DNA of 64,000 nt from Vibrio ouci (GCF_004551525.1 NZ_SATR01000009.1:44410-108409); one strand, 5' to 3'. Counted from the first letter of the stretch, positions 16,635 to 29,000 are shown. Made by a program: numbers and translations. Notes: generated by a model from the letters alone, not told the origin.

Positions 16635-17453
16635 TTAATTTTGTAACTGATTGCTGAATCGAGTGTGCTGCCCTACTGGCATCGCGGCTCTCAACTCATC
16701 GACTTGGGTTAGGTCAATTTCGACTAATAAATTACTTGGCTGATCAGATAATGCTCCGATAATCTCTCCCCATGGAGAAATCACCATTGAGTGTCCCCAA
16801 GTTTCTCGTCCACACGGATGGACTCCTGCTTGATTCACCGCGATAAGCCATGACTGTGTTTCAATCGCACGCGCGCGCAGTAACGGCTCCCAGTGTGCTT
16901 GCCCTGTCACCGCTGTAAAAGCAGCTGGGACAAGAATCAAGTTCGCACCTAACCGGGTGAGTTCACTATAAAGTGCAGGAAAGCGGATATCATAGCAGAT
17001 ACTCAAGCCAAGATGCGCGAATGGAGCTGGATAAGTAACAATTTGAGAGCCCGGAGTAAAAGTTTCAGACTCTCGGTAGCGTTTATGTCCATCGGCCACA
17101 TCGACGTCAAACATATGCAATTTGTCATAATGCGCGACTAACTCTCCTTGCGGAGAAAAAAGCAGTGACGTGGTGGTAACACCCTTTTGCTGCTGGATGG
17201 GCATACTACCAATCAGTAGCCACACAGAATTATCGCGAGCAAGATCGGCTAACTCGTTCTGTAATGGGCTATTTACCAAAGGCTCTGCATGTTGGTGATA
17301 GTCTTTACGACTACCGAAAACAAGGCTGTTTTCCGGGGTGACTATAAAGGTCGCGCCCTCTTTTGCTAAGGCAATCACCTGTTCACGGATATACGCCAAG
17401 TTGTGCTGCGGATTTGGCCCAGACGTCATCTGAATTAACCCTACTCGTTCCAT
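16635..17453 (-). CDS. Nitrilase-superfamily amidase, Nit1-like (probable deaminated glutathione amidase)
   Basis: The catalytic triad of the carbon-nitrogen hydrolase superfamily is complete: E41 (VTPENSLVFG), K111 (HYDKLHMFDVD) and C153 (LSICYDIRFP). The segments TGQAHWEPLLRARAIETQ and GHSMVISPWGEI closely resemble eukaryotic Nit1 and E. coli YbeM. These repair deaminated glutathione to alpha-ketoglutarate and cysteinylglycine; the substrate here is inferred from this resemblance. A TTG six bases earlier (17459) could start the frame, but ATG 17453 has AAGGAGA 8 bases upstream, giving 272 residues. It is tightly packed between yhdP and tldD, which are adjacent in E. coli. Confidence 0.9.
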   Translation of the reverse strand: MERVGLIQMTSGPNPQHNLAYIREQVIALAKEGATFIVTPENSLVFGSRKDYHQHAEPLVNSPLQNELADLARDNSVWLLIGSMPIQQQKGVTTTSLLFSPQGELVAHYDKLHMFDVDVADGHKRYRESETFTPGSQIVTYPAPFAHLGLSICYDIRFPALYSELTRLGANLILVPAAFTAVTGQAHWEPLLRARAIETQSWLIAVNQAGVHPCGRETWGHSMVISPWGEIIGALSDQPSNLLVEIDLTQVDELRAAMPVGQHTRFSNQLQN

Positions 17454-17465
17454 GAGCAAATCTCC

Positions 17466-20400
17466 TTATTTCACCGCTTCTCGCAGTTTTTGTGGCAACT
17501 TAAATTCACCTTGGCTACGGGATAACTCTTTAACTATAGGCGCATCCAATGGGCCCTTCACTTCATAGTTAACTTGAGTAAAGACTTCCACCACAGGTGA
17601 AATCACCGTCGTAATAGCCAGTACGTATAACGCGGTTTGTGGCGTCACGGCAAACGCAGTCAACACTGGTATCCCTGAAGTTATATCAGGGGTAAAGTTC
17701 ACCTCTGCATCTACGGTTCGGGTGTTCAGGTTAGCTAACCCTTTAATGTTCATCTCACCGGCAACCGCATCCATTTTGATGTCATTGGTGAGGAAAATAC
17801 CATTGCGGATTGAACCACTGCCGGTAATGGAGTTAAACGCCATACCTTTATCAAACACATCAGTAAAATCGAGCTGCATTTTACGAATAATCGAGTCGAG
17901 ACTGAAAATACCGAGTAATCTCGCCGCGCCGCTAACATCAGAAATAACACCTTTGCCTAGCTTGGTCTTAACATCACCTTGCAAGCTCGACACACGGCCT
18001 GACCATGGCGAACCATCCCACTCAATATTGGCACTGATGTCAAAAGGCGCACGCTGGATACCTGAAGAGATACCAAAGCGTTCCATCACATCACTGTTGT
18101 TCTCGCCCGACATAGCAATATTGAACTTCGTGTGGCTTTGCTTATCGTTCAGTTGCCACCAGCCATCCATATTGACCTTATTACTACCGCTTTCAAACGA
18201 GAGCTTCTTCCACTCAATTTTTTCACCTTGGCGCTGAAGGTCTAGGTGCGTTTTGCCGACCTTATATCCCTGTAGCCAGAAATCATCAATATTTAGCGTG
18301 ATATTCGGGATCTGCTGATGGAAAGTTCGATCAAATGCGCTCACCAGTGGTTGTTCATCATTGGTCACATCGAACATGGTTTTATCTTTTAGCTCTTCGT
18401 CCAACACTGGGACATAGATATGGAGGCGTTCGAGAGAAACCGATAAATCATACGGTTCAATGTAACTCGCTTCCCCTTTCGCTTCTTGGCTATCAAGGTT
18501 CATATACCAGCCCAAACCTTTACGCTTGGCACTGAAGTCGACATCATTCCATTCAATATTTGCCAGCGTCAGCTCTTTTACATCAAGATCAATTCTCGAT
18601 GGTAGCGGTATCTGTGGCGTATTCATTTGTGCTAATACCGCGGATGAGCTTTGTTGCTCTTGGCTAACAAGTTCAATCCAATCATCTAGGTTGAATTTGT
18701 CTGTGCGAACTTGAGCTTGATGGCCAGTAATTGGACTGATTTTAAAGCTGCCTTTACCCAGTACTAAATTGGTCGCTTTTAGCACAGGCACATCCGGACG
18801 AATGTCGATTTCGGTTTGATACTTAGCATCAGGCAGTTGCAGTCTTGCGGTAATACTCTCTTGGTTGCCTGAAGCTTGCAGGCGGGCTTTGCCTTTTTCA
18901 CCGCTCTTTTTACCTAACGGCGCCGGATAGTTACTGCTTACTAACTTAAGGTCAGCAACAGTATCAATTTGGTAAGTAAAGCCAACGTCATTCAGTTGCA
19001 GGTCAATATCCATCTGCCAAGGTGCATGCCCGCCAACAGGCGCTACCCATTGATTGCCAAGATAAGGAGCCAGCGGTTTAACATCCCAATCCCCAACCAC
19101 ATTGATCGCCACACCGTAGCCTTGACCAATGTTCTCACCGCTAAAATCAATAGAGACAGGCTGAGTCAGTAACTCAGCCGATAATCCAGCAGCACTGACC
19201 ACATCGTTATCAAACTCTACCCGACCAGACACGGTTTCGAGTGTCATCGGCGGTGCATCTATCGTTACATGGTTTTTACTTAGGTCAGCGTAACCCCAAG
19301 CGCGCGCTTCTTTATCCATATCAAACGGGATATTAAGCTGGAACTTCGATTTCACTGGCCCATCAACTTGCACGGCCGTTAGCGCGGCACCAACAGAGTC
19401 CACCAACGGAGAGGCTGTCATGTAATCGCGAACTGCATTGCCTTGCGCACTGGCCTGCGCTTCAATCTCAATGTGCCCATCAGGCCCAAGTACTGGGATA
19501 CGGCCAGTAATACGCTGAGCTTTCACATCCATTAATGTTGCGCTGTGCGAATCAAGGTACATCGCATCATTTTGGAACAAGAGGTCCAGTTGTAAGTCGG
19601 TAATCGCTGGCCAAGCGGTATCAAAACTAAATTTAGCCTGCTTTAAACCTACCCAAGCCTGAAACATGCCATTGTGTTTCTGATAAGGAAAATCACCTAA
19701 CTCGCCATACCAAAGCAACTTAGCAGTATTTACTCGTCCACCTTGAATTGCGGTACTCAAATAGTCCGTTAGGTCTCGACCAAGTGCTAGCGTTGGCAAG
19801 TAACGCCAAGTTTCACCAGCGTTATAGAGGTCAGCTTCAGCATAAAAAGATAAGAACGGGCTGCGCTGTTTAGGAAAATCGAGACGGAAGGCACCAAGCA
19901 CTTGCAGATCAGGGGTTGCGGCAGTGACTTTATCCGCCCACAGGCTCCAGCCTTGCTCGCCATTTTGCCAAACAATGTCCACCTGGCCTTGTTTGATATT
20001 TAACGGAGCTTGAAACACTTCACCATAAGGAAGAACGTCATCAATCAGAGAAACACTGGCTTTAGCTTGCTGCAAGTTACCTGCAACCTTAGCCGATAGA
20101 TGATGCACACCTGGCAGTAGCTCCCACTGAGACATGGTACCACCAGTGAGATCAGCCGAGTACTTCAAGCTATCAAGACCATCGCTCATGGAAACGCGAA
20201 TATCTTCAACGAGGCCACCGAGTGAAAATGTCTCGATCAATTTTGACGTCGCTTGAGAATTTGGTGCCAGTTTGACCAAGGGAGTGATCGTTGCAATGTC
20301 GAGTTGAGACACATTGAGGCGCCATTGTTCAGGCTGCCAATCAAAGGCCATATCTAGTTCAGGCCACTCTTTCTCATCGGTTCTCAATTCAAGTGAGTGA

Positions 20401-21335
20401 GCATTTACTTGCCAACCATTATCTTTCGGCTCAAGCTCTAGAACACCTGACTCAATCGACAGTTCATGGCGTCCACCTTCTTGCCAAATCAGCTCAGAAG
20501 ACTCCAACTCTAAGTAAGCACTTACTGGCTGACTGTTTTCAAGCGTTAGCCAACTATTAAAGCTGATCTGCCCTTTCTCAATACCTGTTTCTGTTTTGAG
20601 GTATTTACTCAACCATGGGGTCACTAGTACATTTTGCGCAGAAACATAAAACTCACCGCTCACGTCCGCTAACGAACCGTAATCGACAAAGTTTGCTTTT
20701 ACCTGCGCTGAGTTAAGTTGAGTATTAACTAAGCTGATTTCACCGTCTGTAAGGTGATGACGACCATTATTTTGCCATCTCAGTTTGGCAATGTTCAGCT
20801 CACGGTCAGTCCCATCAATGCCTAAGAAATGAATTTGCGAATTCGCTAAGGTAAAACTGTCTAACTGGCGAAGAAACAACTGGTCTAACTGCTGTATCAC
20901 TCCCCTCTGCTCACCTTGCGGTTTTAACTCTGATTTCTCATCATCCGTTGCCCAGTGCACGGAAGTGATATCTAAATTGAGCTGATAGATATTCAAATCC
21001 GCAACGACAGGTTGAAGCTGCATGATCGTTTGAAACAGATCAATTTCAACTTCAACTGTTTGAGCAGAAAAGTGAATACCACTGCTCTCAGGCGTTTGTG
21101 CTTTAACCCCTTGCAGTGAAATGGATGGGTGAGTGTTGCGCCAAAAACCATGCAGACCAGAAATCTCAAAATTCAAACCTGAGCCTTGGTTAACCCAAGT
21201 CTGTATTTGAGGTTTAAAATGGTTGAGCTGAGGTAGTGCGATACGCAGAGCCGTTACTGCGATTGCCAAAACAACCAAAACAGTAACGGTCAGCCAAAGA
21301 AAAAGTCGCATCAGACGAGTTGCAGTCGTAGTCAC
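17466..21335 (-). CDS. yhdP: YhdP, AsmA/TamB-like envelope phospholipid-transport protein
   Basis: YhdP is one of three AsmA-like proteins (with TamB and YdbH) that bridge inner and outer membranes and move phospholipids outward. The 1289 residues fit the family. A single N-terminal membrane helix (LFLWLTVTVLVVLAIAVTAL) is followed by a long beta-rich periplasmic chain. A conserved C-terminal part contains FSLDSIIRKMQLDFTDVFDK and TSGIPVLTAFAVTPQTALYV. The start is GTG 21335 with AAAGG 7 bases upstream; ATG 21311 is an alternative that loses eight residues. It is 9 bases after rng, in the same order as E. coli, which supports an operon rng-yhdP-nit-tldD. Confidence 0.94.
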   Translation of the reverse strand: MTTTATRLMRLFLWLTVTVLVVLAIAVTALRIALPQLNHFKPQIQTWVNQGSGLNFEISGLHGFWRNTHPSISLQGVKAQTPESSGIHFSAQTVEVEIDLFQTIMQLQPVVADLNIYQLNLDITSVHWATDDEKSELKPQGEQRGVIQQLDQLFLRQLDSFTLANSQIHFLGIDGTDRELNIAKLRWQNNGRHHLTDGEISLVNTQLNSAQVKANFVDYGSLADVSGEFYVSAQNVLVTPWLSKYLKTETGIEKGQISFNSWLTLENSQPVSAYLELESSELIWQEGGRHELSIESGVLELEPKDNGWQVNAHSLELRTDEKEWPELDMAFDWQPEQWRLNVSQLDIATITPLVKLAPNSQATSKLIETFSLGGLVEDIRVSMSDGLDSLKYSADLTGGTMSQWELLPGVHHLSAKVAGNLQQAKASVSLIDDVLPYGEVFQAPLNIKQGQVDIVWQNGEQGWSLWADKVTAATPDLQVLGAFRLDFPKQRSPFLSFYAEADLYNAGETWRYLPTLALGRDLTDYLSTAIQGGRVNTAKLLWYGELGDFPYQKHNGMFQAWVGLKQAKFSFDTAWPAITDLQLDLLFQNDAMYLDSHSATLMDVKAQRITGRIPVLGPDGHIEIEAQASAQGNAVRDYMTASPLVDSVGAALTAVQVDGPVKSKFQLNIPFDMDKEARAWGYADLSKNHVTIDAPPMTLETVSGRVEFDNDVVSAAGLSAELLTQPVSIDFSGENIGQGYGVAINVVGDWDVKPLAPYLGNQWVAPVGGHAPWQMDIDLQLNDVGFTYQIDTVADLKLVSSNYPAPLGKKSGEKGKARLQASGNQESITARLQLPDAKYQTEIDIRPDVPVLKATNLVLGKGSFKISPITGHQAQVRTDKFNLDDWIELVSQEQQSSSAVLAQMNTPQIPLPSRIDLDVKELTLANIEWNDVDFSAKRKGLGWYMNLDSQEAKGEASYIEPYDLSVSLERLHIYVPVLDEELKDKTMFDVTNDEQPLVSAFDRTFHQQIPNITLNIDDFWLQGYKVGKTHLDLQRQGEKIEWKKLSFESGSNKVNMDGWWQLNDKQSHTKFNIAMSGENNSDVMERFGISSGIQRAPFDISANIEWDGSPWSGRVSSLQGDVKTKLGKGVISDVSGAARLLGIFSLDSIIRKMQLDFTDVFDKGMAFNSITGSGSIRNGIFLTNDIKMDAVAGEMNIKGLANLNTRTVDAEVNFTPDITSGIPVLTAFAVTPQTALYVLAITTVISPVVEVFTQVNYEVKGPLDAPIVKELSRSQGEFKLPQKLREAVK

Positions 21336-21344
21336 ATACAGCCT

Positions 21345-22814
21345 TTACATCATTACAACGTCAAACTGCTCTTGAATATAGAGAGGTTCAGCTTGAATCT
21401 TCACTTGCTTACCAATAAAGACCTCTAGCTCTGCAAGTGCATGAGACTCATCGCCTTGCAGGGTATCGGCAACCGCAGGTGATGCGTAAACAACAAATTT
21501 ATCTGCATCATAAGCTCGATTGACACGTGTCACTTCACGTAAGATTTCGTAGCACACAGACTCAACGGTCTTAACGCTGCCACGCCCTTCACATGTTGGA
21601 CAAGTTGAACACAAGATGTGTTCGATACTTTCACGGGTACGCTTACGGGTCATCTCAACCAAACCAAGCTGAGTGAAGCCATTGATATTGGTTTTAACGC
21701 GATCTTTGTCTAATGCATTTTCCAGTGAGGTAAGCACGCGGCTACGATGCTCGTCAGCGATCATATCAATAAAGTCGATAATGATGATGCCACCTAAATT
21801 GCGCAGACGTAGTTGGCGCGCAATGGCCTGAGTCGCTTCAATGTTAGTGTTGAAAATCGTCTCTTCAAGATTACGTCGCCCAACGAAAGCACCGGTATTG
21901 ATATCGACGGTCGTCATCGCTTCTGTTTGGTCGATAATCAGGTAGCCACCCGATTTAAGCTCAACTTTGCGCTCTAATGAACGTTGAATCTCATTCTCGG
22001 TGTCGTACATATCGAAGATAGGCTTTTCACCTTCATAAAGCTCAAGCTTTTCTGTCAGTTCAGGGACATACTCAGAAGTAAACTCTTTGAGGTTTTCAAA
22101 CTCGATACGCGAGTCGACAAGAATTTTGTTTAGCTCTGTACCGACGAAATCACGTAAGATTCGCTGCGATAGGCCTAATTCACCATACAGGGTAGCACGA
22201 GTTTTGTACTTACTGCGGCGCTCAATAACCTTAGACCAAAGGCGCTTAAGGAAAGCGGCATCTTGCGACAGCTCTTTCTCATCCGCACCTTCAGCAGCAG
22301 TACGAATGATAAAGCCACCATTTTCATCGCAGTAATGACCCACTACCTTCTTAAGGCGATTACGCTCTTGTTCACTTTCGATACGCTGAGAGACGCCAAC
22401 GTGGCTTGCTCCCGGCATAAAGACTAAGTAACGAGAAGGAAGGGTAATATCGGTAGTTAGACGTGCGCCTTTGGTACCTAGTGGATCTTTCACCACCTGC
22501 ACAACAATGTCTTGTCCTTGGCGAACAAGCTCAGAGATATCACGAACTTGGAACTGCTGCTTTTCATTGTCAGCAACACATTCAGTATGCGGGACAATAT
22601 CAGACGCATGCAGGAACGCGGCTTTTTCTAAACCAATATCAACAAAGGCAGCTTGCATGCCGGGCAGTACTCGACTGACTTTACCTTTGTAAATATTACC
22701 AACAATCCCGCGTTTAGCTTCACGTTCGACATGGATTTCTTGTAGGGTTCCCCCTTCAATCATGGCCACACGAGTTTCACTCGGGGTCACGTTGATCAGC
22801 AACTCTGCACTCAT
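21345..22814 (-). CDS. rng: Ribonuclease G
   Basis: RNase G is the single-strand-specific endonuclease that matures the 5' end of 16S rRNA and degrades some mRNAs. The 489 residues cover an S1 domain (about 38-125), an RNase H-like region, and the DNase I-like catalytic part with the metal aspartates in TVDINTGAFVG and IIIDFIDM. The zinc-link cysteines CSTCPTCEGRG are near residue 405, as in RNase E. It lacks the long C-terminal degradosome scaffold, which separates it from RNase E. It lies 21 bases after maf, in the conserved mre-maf-rng cluster. Confidence 0.96.
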   Translation of the reverse strand: MSAELLINVTPSETRVAMIEGGTLQEIHVEREAKRGIVGNIYKGKVSRVLPGMQAAFVDIGLEKAAFLHASDIVPHTECVADNEKQQFQVRDISELVRQGQDIVVQVVKDPLGTKGARLTTDITLPSRYLVFMPGASHVGVSQRIESEQERNRLKKVVGHYCDENGGFIIRTAAEGADEKELSQDAAFLKRLWSKVIERRSKYKTRATLYGELGLSQRILRDFVGTELNKILVDSRIEFENLKEFTSEYVPELTEKLELYEGEKPIFDMYDTENEIQRSLERKVELKSGGYLIIDQTEAMTTVDINTGAFVGRRNLEETIFNTNIEATQAIARQLRLRNLGGIIIIDFIDMIADEHRSRVLTSLENALDKDRVKTNINGFTQLGLVEMTRKRTRESIEHILCSTCPTCEGRGSVKTVESVCYEILREVTRVNRAYDADKFVVYASPAVADTLQGDESHALAELEVFIGKQVKIQAEPLYIQEQFDVVMM

Positions 22815-22835
22815 GAGCGCACCTCAAAAATAAAA

Positions 22836-23396
22836 TTATAAAAATTTGTGCAAGAGCTGGTCAGTTTCAAATAATGGTAGGCCAACGACAGCGTAGTAGC
22901 TGCCTTCAATACGGGTGACAAAACGCCCACCGATACCCTGAATTCCATAACTGCCAGCTTTATCGCATGGTTCGCCCGTTTGCCAATATCGTTCTATTTC
23001 TTGCTCTGACAGGGTCTTAAACCATACGTCTGTCGATACCACGACAGTCTCTTGAATCTCGTTAGTTGCCACCGTTACGGCGGTCATCACTTGATGCTCT
23101 CGGCCTGAAAGCATCAGTAGCATTTGTTTAGCATGCGCTAAGTCGTCAGGTTTCTCTAATACTTTATCGTCGCATACGACAATCGTATCGGAGCCTAACA
23201 CCACTGATTCTGGTTGTAGCTCAACAGCGGCCATCGCTTTATCTAGCGACAAGCGCGACACATACTCAAATGGCGTTTCGCCTTGTTGTTGGCTCTCTTC
23301 AACATCCGTCTTCAAAACAGAAAATTGAAAGCCCAATTGAGTAAGTAGCTCTTTTCTTCTTGGCGAGCCTGAAGCCAAAATCAGTGGTTTAGTCAT
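22836..23396 (-). CDS. maf: Maf-like nucleoside triphosphate pyrophosphatase
   Basis: Maf proteins hydrolyse non-canonical or specific NTPs (dTTP/UTP for the YhdE type) to the monophosphate, and have been linked to septum control. The 186 residues begin LILASGSPRRKELL, with the family loop GSPRR at residues 10-14. SDTIVVCDDKVLEKP and GEPCDKAGSYGIQG follow, the latter with the catalytic aspartate region. By position (after mreD, before rng) it corresponds to E. coli yhdE. It starts 3 bases after the mreD stop. Confidence 0.94.
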   Translation of the reverse strand: MTKPLILASGSPRRKELLTQLGFQFSVLKTDVEESQQQGETPFEYVSRLSLDKAMAAVELQPESVVLGSDTIVVCDDKVLEKPDDLAHAKQMLLMLSGREHQVMTAVTVATNEIQETVVVSTDVWFKTLSEQEIERYWQTGEPCDKAGSYGIQGIGGRFVTRIEGSYYAVVGLPLFETDQLLHKFL

Positions 23397-23399
23397 TAT

Positions 23400-23888
23400 T
23401 TATCGTACATGCCAATGGCGTCTTACTCGACGCATTAATAAGAACATCCAAGGCCACAATATGCAGTTGATCAATCCACTCCACATCGTAACAGGATTGA
23501 ACATCACATCTTGAATCAGGTACTCACCACAGAAAATGAGCACATCTAAAACCACCGACATGATTCCTATTAGGATAGCCTGTTGCCACAGTGCCATGTT
23601 GCGAATAACCAAAAAGTTAAGCGCCACAAGGTAAACCACAATCGACATCATCATCCCTCGGATACCAAGGGTTGAGCCTAATAGTAAGTCCCATAACAGG
23701 CCAACAATCAGTGCGGTACCTACATTCACGCGATGAGGCAGTGCCAGTACCCAGTAACAGGTTACCAGCAATAGCCAAGATGGTCGTAACATGTCGAGCA
23801 CACCAGGCCAAGGGATCGTCTGTAGGGTTAACGCCACCAAGAACGAGCATGCAATGACAAATTTGCCTTTTAGTACACTATTCGCCAT
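23400..23888 (-). CDS. mreD: Rod shape-determining protein MreD
   Basis: This is the inner-membrane component of the elongasome that helps couple MreB and MreC with cell-wall synthesis. The 162 residues are mostly hydrophobic, with about five predicted helices. The family features WPGVLDMLRPSWLLLVTCYW and LGIRGMMMSIVVYLVALNF are present. The start is directly after mreC (6-base gap). The identity is supported strongly by synteny, because MreD sequences are poorly conserved. Confidence 0.93.
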   Translation of the reverse strand: MANSVLKGKFVIACSFLVALTLQTIPWPGVLDMLRPSWLLLVTCYWVLALPHRVNVGTALIVGLLWDLLLGSTLGIRGMMMSIVVYLVALNFLVIRNMALWQQAILIGIMSVVLDVLIFCGEYLIQDVMFNPVTMWSGLINCILWPWMFLLMRRVRRHWHVR

Positions 23889-23894
23889 GTTTGC

Positions 23895-24764
23895 TTATTC
23901 CTCAAGAGTTCCAGATAAGGACTGTTGAACCTTATCCTGACGCGAGTCGTTCGGCCAAATTAGTAGCAGGTAACGTAGACGCTCAAAGTCGACGACAGGC
24001 TCTGCTTCAATTAAGGCAAACTCGCGGCTTGTATTACGTTCGACTTCAGCCACATGAGCCACTGGGAAACCTTCTGGGTAAACGCCACCTAGACCTGATG
24101 TCACCAGCAAGTCCCCTTCCTCAATATCTAAACTGATTGGAATATGGTCAAGGTTGATACGATCAGACTTATCTGTGCCAGAAGCAATAATACGAATATC
24201 GTTACGGATCACTTGAACTGGGATGGCGCTTAGGCTGTCAGTTAACAGCAAAACGCGACTATTGTGCGCAGAAACAAACGTTACTTGACCAACAATACCT
24301 TTCTCGTTGGCAACCGGCTGCCCGACATAGACGCCATCGATTTGTCCCTTATCAATCACCACTTGGTGACGATATGGAGAAGTGTCGACCGCCATCACTT
24401 CGGTCACGACTTTACGCTCATCACGGATGAACGATGAGCCAAGTAACTTTCTTAAGCGCTGATTTTCTTCTCGATATTGATCGAGGAGTAATAGGTCATT
24501 TTTGAGACGCAGCACTTCACGTTTCAGATTATGAGTGCTTTCCATATAATCCCGACGGATATTGAAGCGCTCATAAGCACCATCAAACATTACTCGAGGC
24601 ACGTCCGCTAAATATTGGATAGGAGCGACCATGCTGTTGAGTAAATAACGCACTTGGGTAAATGCGCCTAAACGACTATCAGCCAGCATAAGGCTGGCTG
24701 ATAGAATGACGGCAAAAAACAGACGTAGCTGAAGTGAAGGTCCCTGGCCAAAAATAGGCTTCAT
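23895..24764 (-). CDS. mreC: Rod shape-determining protein MreC
   Basis: MreC is a bitopic protein whose periplasmic part activates the RodA/PBP2 machinery. The 289 residues have a short cytoplasmic tail, one membrane helix (LFFAVILSASLMLADSRL), a coiled coil (about 70-105, DYMESTHNLKREVLRLKNDL) and paired beta barrels. Family motifs VVIDKGQIDGVYVGQPV and TSGLGGVYPEGFPVA are present. It lies 56 bases after mreB, with a stem-loop in that gap that may set relative expression. Confidence 0.95.
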   Translation of the reverse strand: MKPIFGQGPSLQLRLFFAVILSASLMLADSRLGAFTQVRYLLNSMVAPIQYLADVPRVMFDGAYERFNIRRDYMESTHNLKREVLRLKNDLLLLDQYREENQRLRKLLGSSFIRDERKVVTEVMAVDTSPYRHQVVIDKGQIDGVYVGQPVANEKGIVGQVTFVSAHNSRVLLLTDSLSAIPVQVIRNDIRIIASGTDKSDRINLDHIPISLDIEEGDLLVTSGLGGVYPEGFPVAHVAEVERNTSREFALIEAEPVVDFERLRYLLLIWPNDSRQDKVQQSLSGTLEE

Positions 24765-24791
24765 GAATAGTGAGATCCTTGTATCTTGCCC

Positions 24792-24812
24792 GCCTCAGCA
24801 TCACACTGAGGC
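24792..24812 (-). other. mreB-mreC intercistronic stem-loop
   Basis: A 7-bp stem GCCTCAG/CTGAGGC with a 7-nt loop lies between the mreB stop and the mreC start. There is no T tract, so it more likely stabilises or marks the 3' end of mreB mRNA than terminates it. MreB is needed in large excess over MreC. Confidence 0.5.
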
Positions 24813-24820
24813 CACATCGA

Positions 24821-25945
<1,125 letters not shown>

Positions 25946-26016
25946 GAAGTGTAAACATGGGCTGAAACCCGCAATTTCTAACAGATTCCTTACTTAAGCC
26001 AAAGAATTTACAATTA

Positions 26017-29000
26017 TTATTGGCCGATCAAGCCTGGTTCACCGCGGAAGATCACTCGATCGTTACCTCGGTATATACCAAATGTCACAACACTGGATGG
26101 ATCTTGTTCACCATTCGCATCATCACTGGCTAGATCATCATCCCAATTGTAACGAAGCCATGGCATGTCGTTATCGGTATTATCAAGCTCCAGCCATATC
26201 TGAGTCTGCTGACGAACCTGAGAGGAATGAGTCACAGTAATCGAATCGGACTCACCATCATTAACTAGCCCACCATTGGCGAAGCTCAAAGTTTCCGCGG
26301 TTTGACCTTCTTCAACCCAGATATTGTTATTGTTGGTCGATGTGCTTTCACCAAGAATAGTAGACACCGCATCGTCATCACTATTGACTACAAAGCGCCC
26401 ACCGTTCCAGAACTCAACCCTAAGCGGGATGTTAAGCGTTGTATTTACGGTGCTGCCCAAGCTATCAAGAGCAACACGGCCAAAGCGCAGGTCGGGTTGG
26501 GTTGTTAGTAATCGAGGATCGCTTCCATTTTCTTCAGATGACTGATAAGCCACAGGGTCCACATTAGGTAGCCCTTCATCAGTGATCGAGATATTGCTTA
26601 CTCCATCTCCAATACCATTAAATGGACCGTCTTCATAACCAATAGCTGTCGCAGCCTTCTCCCAACAAAGCTCACTAGCACAATTGGTCGTTGGCGAAGA
26701 TTCAGCAATTTCGAAGGTGCCGATACTGCGGCCAGATGACAAGCTCCACTGTTTATTTGGCACTGGGGAATTGAACCGCTCAGTAAAGTCTGGCTCAAAA
26801 AGGGCAAAACTTGCCGTTAAGGACGACACAAAACTCGCATAATTTTGTACTGTACTCCCATTTGCATTTAACGCTTCAACATCAAATGAGACCCCATCAA
26901 AGGGTTGATTCATATAGGCAAATGATTGAGAACTCGGATAGTCCCAAACTGGAGTGTTTATCACTCTAAAGAATTTAGGATAAAAGCGACCGATATCTTC
27001 GATGTCAGAGTCCAGTTCCATCGTTAAGTAAGTCGCACCAGTTTGGAATCGAATCGTCCCTACTTCATTCCACGTATGTGACAGCGTTTGTGTGAGGTTA
27101 CCACTGTCAAATGATGGAATAGATGTAGGTGTTATTACTCCTTGCTGTGGTGGGCTCGTTGGATAAACAAGGCTGTATGTTAATTCAAGAGGCCCATTGT
27201 CTAGACCATAGTTACCTGTTTGAGGATAGCTACACTCTTCATTCATATTGCCTCTGGAATCAGGATGTATGATAGGGATGTAGCTCGCGCTAAACTCATC
27301 ACCTGAAGCCATGAATCCAGGAGTCCCTGTCGTTGTAGCTGGGTTCCCATTGGCGCTATTGCTCGTCTCATTAACATTACAGATAGCGATTTTCCAAGGC
27401 CTTGAATAGACGTCAAATTCACCTTTTAAGCTTCCGCCTTCTGAAGGACAACGTTCCTCATCACAGACAAAATTTGAATCTTCAATCTGAACCGTTATAT
27501 GACCTGATTCTTTGAATGTTAAATCGGCTTGTCGATTATTATCATTCAGCACAGCACTAAACTCTAAATCATCGGCTGTAGGAGAAATACTTGGTCGGTT
27601 ATAATTAAAGCTTGCTGTCGGGCTCCCCGTGTAACCGAGGTTAATTAGCTGTCCATTATCACTGCAAGCTTTTACGCCAATCGTAATTTGATTATTTTGT
27701 CCCGCGATTAGGTATTGGTCATCCACTTCAAACTTGTATGGTACATATTTGATCTGCTCGGTATCTTCAAAACTCTGCCCATTCGCGGTGAGACTCGCTT
27801 TAAGATCGTAATTACCAATCGAAGATGTTGGATTGGTAACGACTCTGTATTTAGCAATACCGTTCGCTTCAGAAATAAAATTAATGGTTAAGTTAGAACC
27901 ATTTTCTTGTACTAGAGTTGGCTGATACCCAGTAACCAAGTTACCATCCCTGTCAAACATATGTACTTCAACAATATTCTCAGGATCAGATTCACAGGTT
28001 AGGTGGTAGTTGAATGGTTTGATCTCTATAGAAGAGAGAGACGGTGTCGGTTGAGACTCACAACTCAGAGGGTAGATCTTATTTTTGCTACCACTAATAG
28101 CAATACTGTGGGCCGTAATACCACCACGAATTTGGTTGTTACTACCATTAATAATGAACCCATTGCTGTTGTTATCAGCCCCTGGGTCTATATAGAAAAA
28201 TGCATTGATGACATAGTTTCCATCGTCACCATCAAAGCTCGGGATGACAATTCCCGAATCACTTCCATGACCTACAAATAACAGCTCGTGGCTACTTCCT
28301 AGCTGATTTATCTTTACGTTCTTAGCGTCAAACTCAATCTCTTTATAATGAATAATACTTGGAGCTAGCACCTCCAGTTGTGCGTTCTGTTCACCAAACT
28401 CGAGTTCTTCTATCCAATAATGCCCACCTGTTAATTGCAGCTTAGCATTCTGGTCTATTGTGACCTCATCATAATAGCCACTGTTCAACTGACAAGTTTG
28501 GTCATCGGCACAGTTATAATCTCTAGATCCCCCGTTAAAGTCTGGACTAGGCATAGGCAACGACCCATGGACTTTGCTAGCATCAAAGCTACATACTCCG
28601 ATAGAACCGTTCGGGTACTCACATAAGTTTGCAGGCTGAATTATAGTGAGGAACGAATACTTAGGATCGTTATTCACTGGATAGATACGATTATCAACCC
28701 CTCCTACTTGCATTGCCCCGAAAGGCGCTGGAGTTGTTGTGTATACGTTAGTTTGAAGCCCATTAGGTACATAATCACATACATTAATTTCAAAAGGTGG
28801 AGGGTCAACTGACTCACTACACTCAATGTTATTAATTCCCCCCGAAACATCTGGATTATGCTCTCCATTTTCAAGAGATTGAATTTTCTGTTCAATAAGA
28901 GTCCAACCATTACCTGAATCACGGTAATAGCTCAACTGACTTGATTTGTTTGTTTTACGATAATCGCTAACTATGCGAATTTGATAAGTATCGCCTGTAA

